DNA of 21,795 nt from CAZTDU01 sp050248795 (GCA_050248795.1 JBFWRS010000051.1:1-21795), one strand, 5' to 3'; counted from the stretch's first letter, positions 1 through 8,279 are shown. Numbers and translations: made by a program. Notes: a model not told the origin generated them from the sequence alone.

Positions 1-2
1 GC

Positions 3-206
3 AAGGTCTACGAGGTCGACCCGCTCGAGTGCCCCAGGTGCGGCGCGCAGATGCGCGTGATCGCCCTCATCGAGGACCCGGCCGTCATCGAGCGCATCCT
101 CAGCTGGCTCGGCCTCTGGGAGCCGCGCCACCCCGGCGGGCCCTCACCGCCCGCCGACGGCCCGAGCCTTCCGCTCAGCTACCACCCCGTCCCCGACATC
201 GCCTGA
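3..206 (+). CDS. IS91-like transposase, C-terminal end (5' partial)
   Basis: The reading frame is open from the window edge to a TGA at 204-206 and gives the last 67 residues of a protein. A CPRCG zinc-ribbon half is followed by MRVIALIEDP, then VIERILSWLGLW. From memory, this Cys-rich 'CPRCG..M..IAFIEDP..I..IL..LGLW' tail is typical of IS91/ISCR-type Y2 rolling-circle transposases. The catalytic HUH and tyrosine motifs would lie upstream and are not visible, so activity cannot be judged. The 3' side is followed at once by the repeat described below, where an IS91 element would have its origin end. Family assignment rests on the tail only. Confidence 0.7.
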   Translation, partial: KVYEVDPLECPRCGAQMRVIALIEDPAVIERILSWLGLWEPRHPGGPSPPADGPSLPLSYHPVPDIA

Positions 207-222
207 GCACCGCCCCAAGCGG

Positions 223-344
223 CACTCGCTGTCTCCGCTTTTCCTGAACTTGCCTGAACGCGCCAAAGGGCCGCAGTATTTGCCACTCGCTGTCTCCGCT
301 TTTCCTGAACTTGCCTGAACGCGCCAAAGGGCCGCAGTATTTGC
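223..344 (+). repeat. Two tandem copies of a 61-bp unit
   Basis: The unit begins CACTCGCTGTCTCCGC and ends CCGCAGTATTTGC. It occurs at 223-283 and again, identical by eye, at 284-344. A third single copy lies at 17854-17914. The unit begins 17 bases after the transposase stop codon, so it probably belongs to the end of that insertion element. The short open frames running through it in several phases appear to be by-products of the repetition. Confidence 0.85.
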
Positions 345-522
345 CATAACGCCCCTGCGCGAGCCTCCTCGACGCCGTGGACATGACCGATTGTGGCACC
401 CAACCGCTGCCTACCCGCCCGGATCCGGCCCCAGACGCTCGCTCGCTTTGTGCAGCGCGGACGGGAAGGAAATTCTTATCCCTTTTTTACGCGGCGCAGG
501 CGGGAAGGAAATTCTTATCCCT
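284..522 (+). repeat. Left copy of 239-bp direct repeat flanking the F420 island
   Basis: This segment matches 17854-18092 almost base for base. By eye the only differences are an extra T in the right copy near 17926 and one T fewer in its T-run near 18058. It contains one 61-bp unit, a unique stretch, and two copies of the imperfect palindrome GGGAAGGAAATTCTTATCCC at 463-482 and 502-521. Identity stops at 522. Both copies have the same orientation, so recombination between them would excise the 17.3 kb in between. Confidence 0.9.
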
Positions 523-654
523 CTGTCTTGAGCCAACGCGCGTCGCTTCTGCGGAGAGCGCCAGGCGGGGTTACGAACCTCATGGCCGTCGATCCTGCCA
601 AGAAGGTCTCCTCTGAGCTTCGTCGCGGTTGAGGATTTCCAGCGCTTCGCCGAC

Positions 655-1230
655 TTGCGCCGCTCCGTGCGCCGCTATGGCGCACTGGCGGTGCCGCCAA
701 ACCTCGTGGAGAGCGTGCTTGCCTGCGCGCTCAGCGCGCCTTCACCCCATAACCGCCAGCCGGTCAGGCTTGCGCTTATCCAGAGCTTCGTGGCGCGCGC
801 AAGGCTCGTTGAGGCGATGGGCGAGCAGCTGCGCACCGATCGGCTCCGCGACGGCGACCCGGCGGAGGCCATCCAGGAGGACGTTGAACGCTCGGGGCGC
901 CGGCTGCTGGGCGCGCCGCTGCTGCTGCTTGTCGCCTTGTCCCTCGAGGACATGGACCGCTATCCGGACGGCGCGCGCCGCGAGGCGGAATATATGATGG
1001 CGGTGCAGGCAAGCGCCATGGCAGGACAGAACATTGCCCTCGCGGCGCATGCCGCCGGCCTTGCTTCTTGCTGGCTGTGCGCGCCGCTTTTCTGCCCGGA
1101 TGTCGCGAGCACCGCTCTCGGCCTGCCGCAGAATTGGCGGCCCCAGGGTCTGATGACGATCGGCTATGGCAGCGGGCCGGCCAGGTTTCGGCCGCGCAAG
1201 GGTCTTCCCGACATTTTGCTTCGCCTTTGA
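655..1230 (+). CDS. FbiB C-terminal-like nitroreductase (probable dehydro-F420-0 reductase)
   Basis: This is an FMN-dependent nitroreductase-fold protein of about 191 residues. Near the N-terminus it has RRSVRRYG and then SAPSPHNRQPVR, followed by YMMAVQASAMAGQNIALAAH and a conserved end (LMTIGYG). The pattern resembles the C-terminal half of actinobacterial FbiB, which reduces dehydro-F420-0 to F420-0, but here the domain is encoded alone. It sits 11 bases upstream of fbiC, and cofE lies far downstream as a separate gene. The start is uncertain. TTG at 655 has no clear ribosome site, while the frame stays open upstream to 532 and encodes plausible extra sequence (FVAVEDFQRFAD). CTG at 613, six bases after AGAAGG, is an alternative. 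The flanking repeat ends at 522 and may have replaced the original 5' end. Family assignment is firm; the F420 role is inferred from resemblance and context. Confidence 0.8.
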   Translation: MRRSVRRYGALAVPPNLVESVLACALSAPSPHNRQPVRLALIQSFVARARLVEAMGEQLRTDRLRDGDPAEAIQEDVERSGRRLLGAPLLLLVALSLEDMDRYPDGARREAEYMMAVQASAMAGQNIALAAHAAGLASCWLCAPLFCPDVASTALGLPQNWRPQGLMTIGYGSGPARFRPRKGLPDILLRL

Positions 1231-1241
1231 GGGGTGCATAG

Positions 1242-3560
1242 GTGCGATCCGAGGCTGCAGTTTTCTTGACGGAGCTCGAGCGGTTCCCGCTCGCCGCGTT
1301 GATGGCTCGTGCCCGCGAGCTGAAAGCGGCCGGGCACGGCCGGCGCGTCAGTTACTCGCGCAAGGTGTTCATTCCGCTCACCCGGCTTTGCCGGAACATC
1401 TGCGGCTACTGCGCCTTCGTGCGCGGTCCCAAGGAGGTGGCGCATCCCTTCCTCCTGCCCGAGGAAGTGCTGGAGATGGCGCGCCTCGGGCGGGAGGCGG
1501 GCTGCCGTGAAGCCCTCTTTACCCTGGGCGACCGGCCGGAAGCTGTCCATCCGGCGGCGCGCGAAGCGCTCGCGCGGCTCGGCCACCGATCCACGATCGA
1601 GTACGTTGCCGCCTCCTGTGCGCTCGTGCTCAAGGAGACAGGGCTCCTGCCGCACGTCAACGCCGGCGTCCTGACCGAGGCCGAGCTGGCTCTGCTGCGC
1701 CCGGTCTGCGTGTCCATGGGCTTGATGCTCGAGAGCGTCGCCGAGCGGCTTTGCCAGCCGGGCGGGCCGCATCACGGATGCCCCGACAAGGTTCCCGGCG
1801 TGCGGCTCGAGGCGATCGAAGCCGCGGGACGGGCGCGCGTGCCCTTTACCTCGGGCATCCTGATTGGCATCGGCGAGACGCGCCTCGAGCGGCTCGAGGC
1901 CTTGATCGCCCTGCGCGACGCGCACGCGCGCCATGGCCATGTGCAGGAAGTCATCGTCCAGAATTTCCGCGCGAAGGAAGACACGCGCATGCGCGATCAC
2001 GCCGAGCCGGATTTCGAGGAGCTTCTCTGGACCGTGGCCGCGGCGCGCATCGTGCTCGGGCCGCGGGCCAATCTCCAGGTGCCGCCCAACCTGAGCGACG
2101 AGCGCTTCCCGGAGCTCCTAGATGCCGGCATCAACGATTGGGGCGGCATCTCGCCGGTCACCGATGACTACGTGAACCCTGAGCACGCCTGGCCACAGAT
2201 CGCGATGCTGGAGAATGCGACGCGCGCCCGGGGCGGCATTCCCGTCGAGCGGCTCGCGGTTTATCCGTCTTATGCCCTGCGACCCCGGCAATGGCTGGAC
2301 GAAAAGCTCATACCGCCGGTGCTCGCCGCAGTCGACTCGGAAGGCTATGCGCGAACGGACGCCTGGAGTCCCGGAATCGCGATGTCGCCCCCGGTGGGGG
2401 AGGTGCATGCCACGGCAGCCGCGATGCCGGAGGTGGATCGCCTGCTGCGCCGGGCGATGGCCGGCGAGCCGCTCGAAGGCGAGGCCATCCGGCGCCTTTT
2501 TGCGGCGCGCGAGGGCGAATACCAGGCGGTGCTCTCGGCGGCCGACGAGCTGCGCGCGGCGGTTTCCGGAGCAGCGGTCTCCTATGTCGTCACCCGCAAC
2601 ATCAACTACACGAACATCTGCGCGTTCCGCTGCCGGTTCTGCGCCTTCTCCAAGGGTAAGACCGCCGAAGCGCTGCGCGGACGCCCCTATGATCTTGCCT
2701 TAGAGGAAGTGGCGCAGCGCGTGCAAGAGGCGTGGCAGCGGGGCGCCACGGAGGTCTGCATGCAGGGCGGAATCCATCCTGCCTACACCGGCGAAACTTA
2801 TCTCGCGCTGCTGCGCGCGGCGAAGCAGGCGGTTCCCGGAATGCATGTCCATGCGTTCTCTCCCCTCGAGGTGACGCATGGTGCGCGCACCCTCGGCATG
2901 AGCGTCGAGCGCTTTCTCGCCGCGCTGCGCGAGGCCGGACTCGGCTCGCTTCCGGGCACGGCGGCCGAGATTCTCGACGACGAAGTGCGGCGCGAGATCT
3001 GCCCGGATAAGCTCGCCACCCGGGAATGGCTCGACGTGGTGGCCGCCGCGCATCGCGTCGGCCTGCGCACGACGGCGACGATCATGTTCGGCCATGTGGA
3101 GGACACTGGCTCCTGGGCCGCGCACTTTCTGCGTATCCGGGAGCTTCAGGCACGGACCGGCGGCTTCACCGAGTTCGTGCCGCTGCCCTTCGTGCACATG
3201 GAAGCCCCCATGTACCGCAAGGGCGGCGCGCGGCGGGGCCCGACGTGGCGAGAGACGATGCTGATGCACGCCGTCGCTCGGCTCGCGCTCCATCCGCTGA
3301 TCCCGAATATCCAGGTATCCTGGGTGAAGGTCGGCCCGGAGCGCGCCGTGCGCGCGCTCGATGCGGGCGTCAACGATCTGGGCGGTACGCTGATGGACGA
3401 GAGCATCTCCCGTGCCGCGGGCAATGAGCATGGCCAGGAGCTGGCGCCCGAGCGCATGGAAGCCCTCATTCGCGCCGCAGGGCGCCTGCCGCGCCAGCGC
3501 ACCACGCTCTACGAGAGCGTGCAGCCGCCCGCCCTTGCCGAGAAGGCCGTCCACTTCTAG
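1242..3560 (+). CDS. fbiC: FbiC: fused CofG-CofH Fo synthase
   Basis: A 772-residue protein with two radical-SAM domains. It joins tyrosine to 5-amino-6-ribitylamino-uracil to form Fo (7,8-didemethyl-8-hydroxy-5-deazariboflavin), the chromophore of F420. The N-terminal half is CofG-like: a CX3CX2C cluster at C50, C54 and C57 (LCRNICGYCAF), then EALFTLGDRPE and later PPNLSDE. The C-terminal half is CofH-like: C460, C464 and C467 (NICAFRCRFCAFSKG), then CMQGGIHP. The domain order matches mycobacterial FbiC, which is somewhat longer (about 856 residues from memory). The start is GTG at 1242, with GAGGGG at 1229-1234 overlapping the nitroreductase stop. It probably shares a transcript with the nitroreductase. 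All six cluster cysteines are present, so it looks functional. Confidence 0.96.
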   Translation: MRSEAAVFLTELERFPLAALMARARELKAAGHGRRVSYSRKVFIPLTRLCRNICGYCAFVRGPKEVAHPFLLPEEVLEMARLGREAGCREALFTLGDRPEAVHPAAREALARLGHRSTIEYVAASCALVLKETGLLPHVNAGVLTEAELALLRPVCVSMGLMLESVAERLCQPGGPHHGCPDKVPGVRLEAIEAAGRARVPFTSGILIGIGETRLERLEALIALRDAHARHGHVQEVIVQNFRAKEDTRMRDHAEPDFEELLWTVAAARIVLGPRANLQVPPNLSDERFPELLDAGINDWGGISPVTDDYVNPEHAWPQIAMLENATRARGGIPVERLAVYPSYALRPRQWLDEKLIPPVLAAVDSEGYARTDAWSPGIAMSPPVGEVHATAAAMPEVDRLLRRAMAGEPLEGEAIRRLFAAREGEYQAVLSAADELRAAVSGAAVSYVVTRNINYTNICAFRCRFCAFSKGKTAEALRGRPYDLALEEVAQRVQEAWQRGATEVCMQGGIHPAYTGETYLALLRAAKQAVPGMHVHAFSPLEVTHGARTLGMSVERFLAALREAGLGSLPGTAAEILDDEVRREICPDKLATREWLDVVAAAHRVGLRTTATIMFGHVEDTGSWAAHFLRIRELQARTGGFTEFVPLPFVHMEAPMYRKGGARRGPTWRETMLMHAVARLALHPLIPNIQVSWVKVGPERAVRALDAGVNDLGGTLMDESISRAAGNEHGQELAPERMEALIRAAGRLPRQRTTLYESVQPPALAEKAVHF

Positions 3561-3682
3561 CCGCTCCCGGGCGCGCCGCTTCCGGCGTCGCCGTCCCCAA
3601 GAAGCACGAGCGACATATTCTGCCGGGCCGGTGCTTCCTTTCGGCAAGAAGTTTTCGTCCCCACCGGAAATTCACAACTCGA

Positions 3683-3733
3683 TTGCCGCGCGACTCGCGA
3701 CAATGACCCGCAGCGGCAACGCATGCAGCGTTG
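3683..3733. promoter_or_regulatory. Two inverted repeats in the leader of the catabolic operon
   Basis: The 217-base gap between fbiC and the M24 gene carries TTGCCGCG (3683-3690) opposite CGCGACAA (3696-3703), with 7 of 8 bases pairing. It also carries CAACGC (3717-3722) opposite GCGTTG (3728-3733), a perfect match over a 5-base spacer. They are placed where an operator for the downstream operon would be expected. The Lrp/AsnC protein encoded near 14 kb is a candidate ligand by proximity only. I could not identify a convincing -35/-10 pair. Confidence 0.3.
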
Positions 3734-3777
3734 GTTGGTATCCCCAATAACAGAGGGGTTGAGGAGAAAGAACACTG

Positions 3778-4977
3778 ATGACGAAGAAATCGATGCAGCT
3801 GGACGAGTCGGTGCTGTCGCTGACGCGGACGGCGGACAAGCCAACGGCGCGTCCGGCCCAGGACGAGCACGAGACGCTACGGCGGCTGCGCCGCGCCATG
3901 AAGGCTGCGGGCTACGACGCGCTGGTGGCGCTCTCTCAGGACAACGTCACCTACGCAGCGGGCTTTCTCGTGCCGAGCCACGCGACAAACCGCTTCCGCA
4001 GGACGATCGTCATTCTTGCGGGCGACAGCTTCGCTTCCCAGATCGTCGTGAACGTCGAAGAGCTCCAGGCGATCGCACGCTCGCGCTTCAAGGACATCCG
4101 CGCCTACAACCAGTTCACGCAGCAGCCGGCGGACCTGCTGGCGGATGCGCTGATCGAGGCTGGCGTGGAGAACGGGCGCATCGCGATCGAGCTCGATTTC
4201 ATGCCGGCGAGCGATTTCCTGCTGCTGCAGAAGCGCCTTCCGCGGGCGACCTTCGAGGGGTGCAAGGACCTGTTCTTCGGCGTGCGCATGATCAAGAGCG
4301 ACAAGGAGGTGAGCACCCTGCGGCGCGTCGGCGTGCTCACGGAGCGCGTCATTCACGACGTGCTCAAGGATATCCGGGTGGGCATGACGGAAATCGACGT
4401 CGCCCGCCGGCTTGTGGATCAGATGATCGCGGGCGGGTCGTCCAACTTCAAGTATCGCGTCGGCTCCGGCGTCAACAGCTCGATCACCAACTGCGGCACC
4501 ACGCACAAGAAGATCGAGGCCGGCGACGTGATCCGCATCGAGATCCTCGGTGACATGGACAATTACCGCTCGAACCTGACTCGCACCGCAGTCGTCGGCA
4601 AGCCGACCGCGCGCCACAAGACGATATGGGGCCATCTCATCCGGGCGCGCGAAATCTGCAAGACCATGCTGAAGCCCGGGACGCCGGTCGCCGACGTCTA
4701 TCGCGCGTACGTCGCCGCCTGCCGTGAGAACGGCATAGAGCCCACCCTGAAATTCCTCGGCCATGGGATCGGCCAGACGATCCATGAGGAGCCGTACCTT
4801 ACCGACACGCGGGACATCGTGTTCGCGCCCAACATTACGTTCACGATGGAGCCGCTTTACATGATCGCGGGCGAAGTCGGCTTCCACATCGAGGACATGT
4901 ACGTCATTACCAACGACGGCTTCGACCCGATCAGCGGGAATATCTGCCCGAACGACGAGCTGATCGAGGTCGGCTAG
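3778..4977 (+). CDS. M24-family (creatinase/Xaa-Pro peptidase fold) hydrolase
   Basis: A 399-residue protein with an N-terminal creatinase-like domain (about 35-165) and a C-terminal pita-bread domain (about 175-395). Members include Xaa-Pro aminopeptidases (two metals) and metal-free hydrolases such as creatinase and ectoine hydrolase. GHGIG (H329), HEEP (H336), MEP (E358) and HIED (E372) are in place. However, the two aspartates that normally bind metal align with E255 (RIEILG) and N266 (YRSNLTRT), and the catalytic histidine before them aligns with N238 (SITNCGTT). A standard di-metal peptidase is therefore unlikely, and a metal-free or altered C-N hydrolase is more plausible. GAGGAG at 3761-3766 precedes the ATG. 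It is the first gene of the central operon, two bases from the racemase gene. The substrate is unknown. Confidence 0.85.
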   Translation: MTKKSMQLDESVLSLTRTADKPTARPAQDEHETLRRLRRAMKAAGYDALVALSQDNVTYAAGFLVPSHATNRFRRTIVILAGDSFASQIVVNVEELQAIARSRFKDIRAYNQFTQQPADLLADALIEAGVENGRIAIELDFMPASDFLLLQKRLPRATFEGCKDLFFGVRMIKSDKEVSTLRRVGVLTERVIHDVLKDIRVGMTEIDVARRLVDQMIAGGSSNFKYRVGSGVNSSITNCGTTHKKIEAGDVIRIEILGDMDNYRSNLTRTAVVGKPTARHKTIWGHLIRAREICKTMLKPGTPVADVYRAYVAACRENGIEPTLKFLGHGIGQTIHEEPYLTDTRDIVFAPNITFTMEPLYMIAGEVGFHIEDMYVITNDGFDPISGNICPNDELIEVG

Positions 4978-4979
4978 GC

Positions 4980-6152
4980 ATGACGCAGGGCATCAGCCTC
5001 GCGAATCTCGAGACGTTCGTCGTAGCCCTGCCGATACGCAGGCCTCACCGCTGGGTGGGGCTCGACTCGCCAGTGGGCGCGGGCTACGTCGTAACTCGCG
5101 CAACCCTCACGGACGGGAGCATCGGCTGGGGCGAGGCGCAGGTGATCAAGACGTGGGGAGGAGATGACGCCGCCCGCTACGGCGAGACGCCGAAGACGAC
5201 CGTAACCATCATCCAGGACTACCTGGCCCCGGCGCTCAGGGAAGTGGATGTGCGGCAGCTCGAGGCGGTCCATGCGGCGATGAACCGCACGGTGCGCGGC
5301 TACCCGTACGCGAAGGCCGCGGTCGAGGTGTCGGTGATCGACGCCGTGGCACGCAGCCTGAGCGTGCCCGTCTTTCAGCTGCTGGGCGGCCGCTTCCGCG
5401 ACAAGATTCCTCTCGCGCACAGCATCGGGCTTATGGAGATCGAGGACGCGGTGACGGAGGCGGCGCAGGTCGTCAGCGAGGGTATTACTACTCTCAAGAT
5501 CAAGATCGGTGCCGACGTCGAGCGAGATGTCGCTATCGTGCGCGAAGTGCGCCGCGCCATTGGCGCCGCACCGCGCATCCGCGTGGATGCGAACCAGGGA
5601 TACCGGACGTGGCGGGAGGCAGCGAGCGCCATTCGGCGCATGACCGAGTACGGGATCTCCTATGCCGAGCAACCAGTGGACGGCATCAGAGCCATGGCGG
5701 AAGTCTCCGCGCGCTGCGACGTTCCCATCATGGCGGACGAAAGCGCGTGGACCGAGCGCGACGTGGTGCAGATCGGGACATCCGGCGCCGCGCAGTATTT
5801 GTCCGTGTACTACACCAAGCCGGGCGGGCTCTGGAAGGCGAAGAGGCTGCTCACGGTTGCCGGCGCATTCGCCCTGCAATGCGACATCAACGGCTCGGGG
5901 GAAATGGGCATCGGCAACGCCGCCAACCTGCACCTTGCCGCGGCCGCACCCGAGATCACGCTCGCTGGCACGATACCGGTCACTTCGACGGCCGAAGTCC
6001 AGCGGACGAAGGTGGCCGGCCGCAAGTACCTCGACGACATCATCCGTGTGCCCTTCGAGTACCGCGACGGCCATCTAATGGTTCCGAACGGTCCCGGCCT
6101 CGGCATCGAGGTCGACGAGGAGAAGCTGCGGCGCTACGCGCTGAAGATTTGA
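4980..6152 (+). CDS. Enolase-superfamily racemase/cycloisomerase (mandelate racemase/MLE type)
   Basis: A 390-residue protein with a capping domain (about 1-130) followed by a TIM-barrel. Active-site residues of the muconate-lactonizing-enzyme subgroup are visible: K173-x-K175 (TLKIKIG), metal ligands D203 (RVDANQG), E230 (YAEQP) and D253 (MADES), and K280 (YYTKPGG) on the opposite face. Such enzymes abstract a proton alpha to a carboxylate and carry out racemization, epimerization, cycloisomerization or dehydration. Dipeptide epimerases and N-acyl amino acid racemases use the same K/K pair. It starts two bases after the M24 stop, so the two are probably translationally linked. A preceding M24 hydrolase suggests an acylated or amide-linked amino acid substrate, which is inference. 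Confidence 0.88.
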   Translation: MTQGISLANLETFVVALPIRRPHRWVGLDSPVGAGYVVTRATLTDGSIGWGEAQVIKTWGGDDAARYGETPKTTVTIIQDYLAPALREVDVRQLEAVHAAMNRTVRGYPYAKAAVEVSVIDAVARSLSVPVFQLLGGRFRDKIPLAHSIGLMEIEDAVTEAAQVVSEGITTLKIKIGADVERDVAIVREVRRAIGAAPRIRVDANQGYRTWREAASAIRRMTEYGISYAEQPVDGIRAMAEVSARCDVPIMADESAWTERDVVQIGTSGAAQYLSVYYTKPGGLWKAKRLLTVAGAFALQCDINGSGEMGIGNAANLHLAAAAPEITLAGTIPVTSTAEVQRTKVAGRKYLDDIIRVPFEYRDGHLMVPNGPGLGIEVDEEKLRRYALKI

Positions 6153-6192
6153 TGAGCAAGCCTTTTCCGGCATTCCGAATGGAGACGTGGAA

Positions 6193-7170
6193 ATGATCCG
6201 CAGAGTACTAGCCGCGCTGGCGACGGGCCTTCTTGCAAGTTTCGTGGGACCCGCTATTGCGGATTACCCAGAACGGACGATAAGGATCATTGCGCCTTGG
6301 CCACCGGGGTCCACCACGGACGGCTCGGCTCGCATCATTGCCGACGCGCTCGGCAAGCGCCTGAAACAGCGCGTGATCGTCGAGAACAAGCCAGGCGTTA
6401 ACGGGACCTTGGGCAGCACGTACGTGGCCAAATCGGCTGCCGACGGATATACGCTGCTTATGGCGAACGGCGATACTCATTCGATCAGCCCGCACGTCTA
6501 CAAGTCACTCCAATACGACGCGCTCAAGAACTTTGATCCTGTCGCGCTCGTTGCAACGGCTTCATTCGTGCTGATCGCGCGTCCCACGCTTTCTGAGAAT
6601 AGTCTGCAGGAAGTAATATCCGTCGCCCGGCGGAACCCGAAAAAATTAACCTATGGCACATGGGGCGTCGGCAGCGCAGGGCACGTCGCGTTCGCGCTAC
6701 TCGAATCCGCGACTGACATTCAACTCACCCATGTCCCGTTCCAGGGAGCGGCGCCGGCTTTGACCGCGCTGATCGGCGGCCACGTCGATCTCATGATCGG
6801 CAGTCCGCTCGCGGCTTACAAGAATGCCCCCGCCGGAAAGGTAAAGGTGCTGGGCGTTGCGGCCACGCGCCGCGCGTTGCCTTGGCTCCCGGAGACGAAA
6901 ACGTTCGCGGAGCTCGGCGTTGAAGGCGCCGAGGCCGGCTCCTGGTACGGCGTGGTGGGTCCTGCCGGCATGCCGGCCCAGGTCAGAAAGCTCCTTGGTG
7001 CCCAAATCGCGGAGTCACTGCGTGATCCGGCTGTCGCAAAACAAATCAGCGCATTTGGCTGGCAGGTGGCGACCGGCGCCAATCCGGAAGAATTCGGAAC
7101 GTTCATGAGGGGGCAGCTCGAGCGCTTCGGGGCGATTGTCAAGGCGAAGGGCATTGAAAAAGAAGAGTAG
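6193..7170 (+). CDS. Bug/TctC-family periplasmic solute receptor 1
   Basis: About 325 residues. The N-terminal signal peptide (MIRRVLAALATGLLASFVGPAIA) probably is cleaved before DYPERTIRIIAPWPPGSTTDG, the typical opening of a mature Bug protein. ENKPGVNGTLGS and a later DLMIGSP segment fit the family. Bug receptors bind small carboxylates and amino acids for tripartite tricarboxylate (TctABC) transporters, but no tctA or tctB is in the window. ATG 6193 is preferred over the in-frame GTG at 6187 because GGAG (6181-6184) is correctly spaced from it. A 14-codon frame (6152-6196) links the racemase stop to this start. The receptor probably captures the compound the operon degrades. Confidence 0.9.
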   Translation: MIRRVLAALATGLLASFVGPAIADYPERTIRIIAPWPPGSTTDGSARIIADALGKRLKQRVIVENKPGVNGTLGSTYVAKSAADGYTLLMANGDTHSISPHVYKSLQYDALKNFDPVALVATASFVLIARPTLSENSLQEVISVARRNPKKLTYGTWGVGSAGHVAFALLESATDIQLTHVPFQGAAPALTALIGGHVDLMIGSPLAAYKNAPAGKVKVLGVAATRRALPWLPETKTFAELGVEGAEAGSWYGVVGPAGMPAQVRKLLGAQIAESLRDPAVAKQISAFGWQVATGANPEEFGTFMRGQLERFGAIVKAKGIEKEE

Positions 7171-7175
7171 GGGAA

Positions 7176-8279
7176 ATGAAGAAGATAGAGAGCATCGCGA
7201 TCATCGGAGCAGGGAACGGCGGCTGCGCGGCCGCGGTGGATCTGACGCTGCGAGGATTTGAGGTGCGGCTCTACGGTCGCAGTCCCGCAACTCTCGAACC
7301 TTTCAGGGCGCGCGAGGGCATCGAGTACGAGGGCATCTTCGGCGAGGGGCTTGTCCGGATCGGCGTGATCACGAACGACCCTGCGGAGGCGATGCGCGGG
7401 GCGGATGCCGTCGTCGCGATGGCGCCGGCCCATGCGCACGAAAACATCGCCGCGCTGCTGGCGCCGCATCTTGGGCGCGAGCAGGTTCTGTTCGCAGCCC
7501 CGGGGCATACGCTGACGCTCATCCCCAATACACTGCGGCGCCACGGTCGCACCGATGCGCTGACCTGCGCGACCTCGACCTTGCCCTACATCTGCCGCAA
7601 GACGGCGGAGGGTCGCGTGCGGGTTTCGCGGGCATCCGCCAAGTTGAGGTTCGCCGCCTTCCCGGCAACGCGGACCGAGGAGCTCGCCGAGCGGCTGCGC
7701 CCCCTTTTCCCGGCGATCTTCCCGGTTTCCACCATCCTCGACACGCTTTTCCCCTATACGAACGCAATCCATCACCCGCCGGCGCTGCTGTGCAATATCG
7801 GCCGTGTCGAGTCGACCGGTGGGGACTATTTCCACTACTACGAGGGCATCACCCCGTCGGTGGGTGCCCTCATCGACCGCCTAGACGAGGAGCGGCAGGC
7901 GATCGCCGCGGCGTTCGGCTGCCGGGTGGACCGCATCTCGGAGCACTTCTTCCAGATGGGCTACACCGACGCCAAGGGCCGCGAAGGGGGCACGGCCTAT
8001 TCCGTATTCCACAACAGCGAGCCCAACCGCTGGATCAAGGCGCCCTCGTCGATCGATCACCGCTTCTTCAACGAAGACATTCCGTTCGGCCTGGTGCCCT
8101 TCTCCGAGCTCGCCCGCGTGGCAGGCATCGCCAGTCCGGTCACCGACGCCGTCATCCTGCTCGCGAGCGCGATCACCGGAAAGCCGTATCGCGAGGTCGG
8201 GTTGAACGTCGCGAAGATGGGCTTCGAAGGGCTGAACGCACCCAAGGTGCGCCGGCTCGTGGAGCAGGGCCATGCCTGA
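7176..8279 (+). CDS. Opine (octopine/nopaline) dehydrogenase-like NAD(P) oxidoreductase
   Basis: A 367-residue protein with an N-terminal Rossmann domain (IAIIGAGNGGCAAAVDLTLRG, GxGxxG at about residues 11-16) and a C-terminal helical domain containing NAIHHPPALL (about 195-204) and FFNEDIPFGLVPFSELA. The His-Pro and EDxPxGLVP motifs are characteristic of opine dehydrogenases, which reversibly join or cleave an amino acid and a 2-oxo acid through a secondary amine. In a catabolic operon the cleavage direction is more likely. The start follows the receptor stop by five bases with a GGGGA ribosome site, and the gene overlaps the LLM gene by eight bases. The substrate cannot be read from the sequence. 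Confidence 0.82.
   Translation: MKKIESIAIIGAGNGGCAAAVDLTLRGFEVRLYGRSPATLEPFRAREGIEYEGIFGEGLVRIGVITNDPAEAMRGADAVVAMAPAHAHENIAALLAPHLGREQVLFAAPGHTLTLIPNTLRRHGRTDALTCATSTLPYICRKTAEGRVRVSRASAKLRFAAFPATRTEELAERLRPLFPAIFPVSTILDTLFPYTNAIHHPPALLCNIGRVESTGGDYFHYYEGITPSVGALIDRLDEERQAIAAAFGCRVDRISEHFFQMGYTDAKGREGGTAYSVFHNSEPNRWIKAPSSIDHRFFNEDIPFGLVPFSELARVAGIASPVTDAVILLASAITGKPYREVGLNVAKMGFEGLNAPKVRRLVEQGHA

Noticed and set aside
223..344. CRISPR array
   Set aside because: There are two directly adjacent 61-bp units without spacers and no cas genes; this is a tandem duplication.
377..632. Two 79-codon plus-strand frames through the left repeat
   Set aside because: They arise from the repeat in two phases, with no domain and no ribosome site; equivalent frames appear in the right copy.
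1164..3647. Long minus-strand open frames (1164-2000, 2700-3647) opposite fbiC
   Set aside because: They mirror a well-identified gene, are rich in Arg/His/Ala and have no domains; such antisense frames are expected in high-GC DNA.
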